From CBDVBD01 sp965372135 (lineage in GTDB: Bacteria > Electryoneota > RPQS01 > CBDVBD01): a stretch of 7,520 bases of DNA. Numbering within the stretch: the first letter of the stretch is position 1; each line of letters opens with the position of its first letter. The DNA lies in contig CBDVBD010000156.1 of the NCBI GenBank assembly GCA_965372135.1, forward strand, positions 1 through 7,520. Reading direction: 5' to 3'. The position numbers and the translations under genes are program-made. A model generated the notes under the pieces. That model made no database searches. It was not told the origin of the DNA and was given only the letters and a program-made list of their open reading frames with translations. Shown one piece after another: positions 6,519 through 7,520 of this stretch.

Positions 6519-7520
6519 ATGAAACCGGAACGCAAACTTTCCATCTTCGAAAAATACCTGACCGTGTGGGTGTTACTCTGCATCGGTGTTGGGATTCTTC
6601 TGGGCAGGTTGGCGCCCCAGGTGGCGGTGACCCTGGATGCATTATCCATCTATCAGGTCTCCATCCCCATCGCAATTTGCCTATTCTTCATGATGTACCC
6701 CATCATGGTAAAGATTGATTTTGCTGAAGTGGTCAAAGCAGCGAAAACTCCCAAACCGGTAGCCATGACCTTGGCTATAAATTGGCTGATCAAACCCTTC
6801 ACCATGTACCTGATCGCCTATTTCTTCCTGGGATACCTATTCAAAGATTTCCTGCCCGGCACCGAAATCATCAAAACCGGACAGGAAGTGGAACTGTGGC
6901 GCAGCTACATCGGTGGAGCCATCCTCCTGGGAATCGCACCGTGCACCGCTATGGTCTTGATGTGGAGCTACTTAGCCAAAGGCAACGACGGCTTGACCTT
7001 GGTGATGGTGGCGCTGAACTCGCTGACTATGCTGTTCCTGTACGCACCGCTGGGCGGATTGTTGCTGGGCATCAACGCCATGCCCATCCCCTGGCAGACT
7101 ATTTTACTCTCGGTGGCAATCTACGTGGCACTGCCATTAGTCGCTGGTTACTTTTCCCGCAAATGGATTATCAAATCCAAGGGACTGGAATGGTTCCAAA
7201 CCAATTTCTTACATAAGCTTACGTCGGTAAGTATCATAGCGCTGTTGGTAACCTTGGTACTCCTATTCTCGTTCAAAGGCGATATCATTGTCAATAACCC
7301 ATTAACCATATTCTGGATCGCCATTCCATTATTTATCCAAACTGTCTTAATCTTCTGCCTGGGATATTTCCTGTTATCGCGCTGGTTGAAATTATCATAT
7401 CATGACGCGGCTCCAGCCTCCATGATCGGCGCATCCAACCATTTCGAAGTCGCCATCGCCACCTCTGCCATGTTATTCGGATTGGCTTCGGGAGCGGCAT
7501 TGGCAACCGTTGTAGGCGTC
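6519..7520 (+). CDS. acr3: ACR3-family arsenite efflux permease, 3'-truncated by window edge
   Basis: Inner-membrane carrier that exports arsenite (and possibly antimonite), the last step of arsenic detoxification; also annotated arsB in some pipelines. From ATG 6519 the frame is open for 334 codons to the edge. Members are about 345-370 residues, so only the last helix or so is missing. Signatures in order: 'FEKYLTVWVLLCIGVGIL' (TM1), 'PIAICLFFMMYPIMVKIDF' (TM2), 'INWLIKPFTMYLI', 'GIAPCTAMVLMWSYLAKGN' with the conserved transport Cys at 142, 'LLVTLVLLFSFKGDII', and 'GASNHFEVAIATSAMLFG' with the conserved Glu at 310, followed by 'SGAALATVVGV'. Many homologues have GASNFFE; His replaces the first Phe here. 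An in-frame TAA at 6498-6500 limits how far upstream the start can be, and ATG 6519 gives the family N-terminus, but its ribosome site is weak (GGAA 6504-6507, 11 bases away). Coupling to the preceding gene 43 bases upstream may help translation. No arsR, arsC or arsM gene is visible in the window. Confidence 0.95.
   Translation, partial: MKPERKLSIFEKYLTVWVLLCIGVGILLGRLAPQVAVTLDALSIYQVSIPIAICLFFMMYPIMVKIDFAEVVKAAKTPKPVAMTLAINWLIKPFTMYLIAYFFLGYLFKDFLPGTEIIKTGQEVELWRSYIGGAILLGIAPCTAMVLMWSYLAKGNDGLTLVMVALNSLTMLFLYAPLGGLLLGINAMPIPWQTILLSVAIYVALPLVAGYFSRKWIIKSKGLEWFQTNFLHKLTSVSIIALLVTLVLLFSFKGDIIVNNPLTIFWIAIPLFIQTVLIFCLGYFLLSRWLKLSYHDAAPASMIGASNHFEVAIATSAMLFGLASGAALATVVGV

Noticed and set aside
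6782..7216. 144-codon + strand open frame
   Set aside because: It overlaps the clearly conserved acr3 frame in another phase and has a His/Arg/Gly-rich, non-protein-like translation.

Overview
The window looks like a fragment of a diderm (Gram-negative-type) bacterial chromosome or metagenomic contig. It encodes a tripartite envelope-spanning efflux pump, whose outer-membrane channel only makes sense in a cell with two membranes. All genes are on the + strand and densely packed, and base composition looks roughly even (about half G+C by eye). The taxon cannot be fixed from the sequence. The overall style of the proteins would suit one of the less-studied diderm phyla, such as FCB-group relatives, but that is a guess.

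Layout: (1) 2-1060, the 3' part of a TolC-type outer-membrane channel gene, open at the left edge. (2) 1057-2145, a periplasmic adaptor (membrane fusion protein). (3) 2135-5338, an RND inner-membrane transporter of the HAE1 type. These three genes overlap (ATGA, then 11 bases), so they form one translationally coupled efflux operon. (4) 5393-5791, a small basic protein with a SANT/Myb-like helix-turn-helix head and a Lys/Pro/Ala-rich tail. It lies 54 bases after the pump with no terminator between, and is followed by a clear intrinsic terminator at 5810-5840. (5) 5894-6475, a probably exported small helical, TPR-like protein. (6) 6519 to the right edge, an ACR3-family arsenite efflux permease lacking only its C-terminal end.

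How the parts work together: the adaptor should join the RND pump to the TolC-like channel, moving an unknown hydrophobic or amphipathic substrate out of the periplasm or inner membrane. The HTH protein may be co-transcribed with the pump. The last two genes look like a second transcription unit, with Acr3 exporting arsenite across the inner membrane.

The most unusual feature is in the RND pump. The two transmembrane aspartates that carry protons in AcrB are replaced by Thr399-Asn400 and the partner lysine by Asn959, while the Arg and Thr of the network remain. The same protein carries an extra hydrophobic hairpin (about 490-532) between TM6 and TM7. Other points of interest are the histone-H1-like tail on the HTH protein and the signal peptide on the TPR-like protein. 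I see no tRNA, rRNA, CRISPR array, insertion sequence or integration site, and no wholly new multi-gene system.
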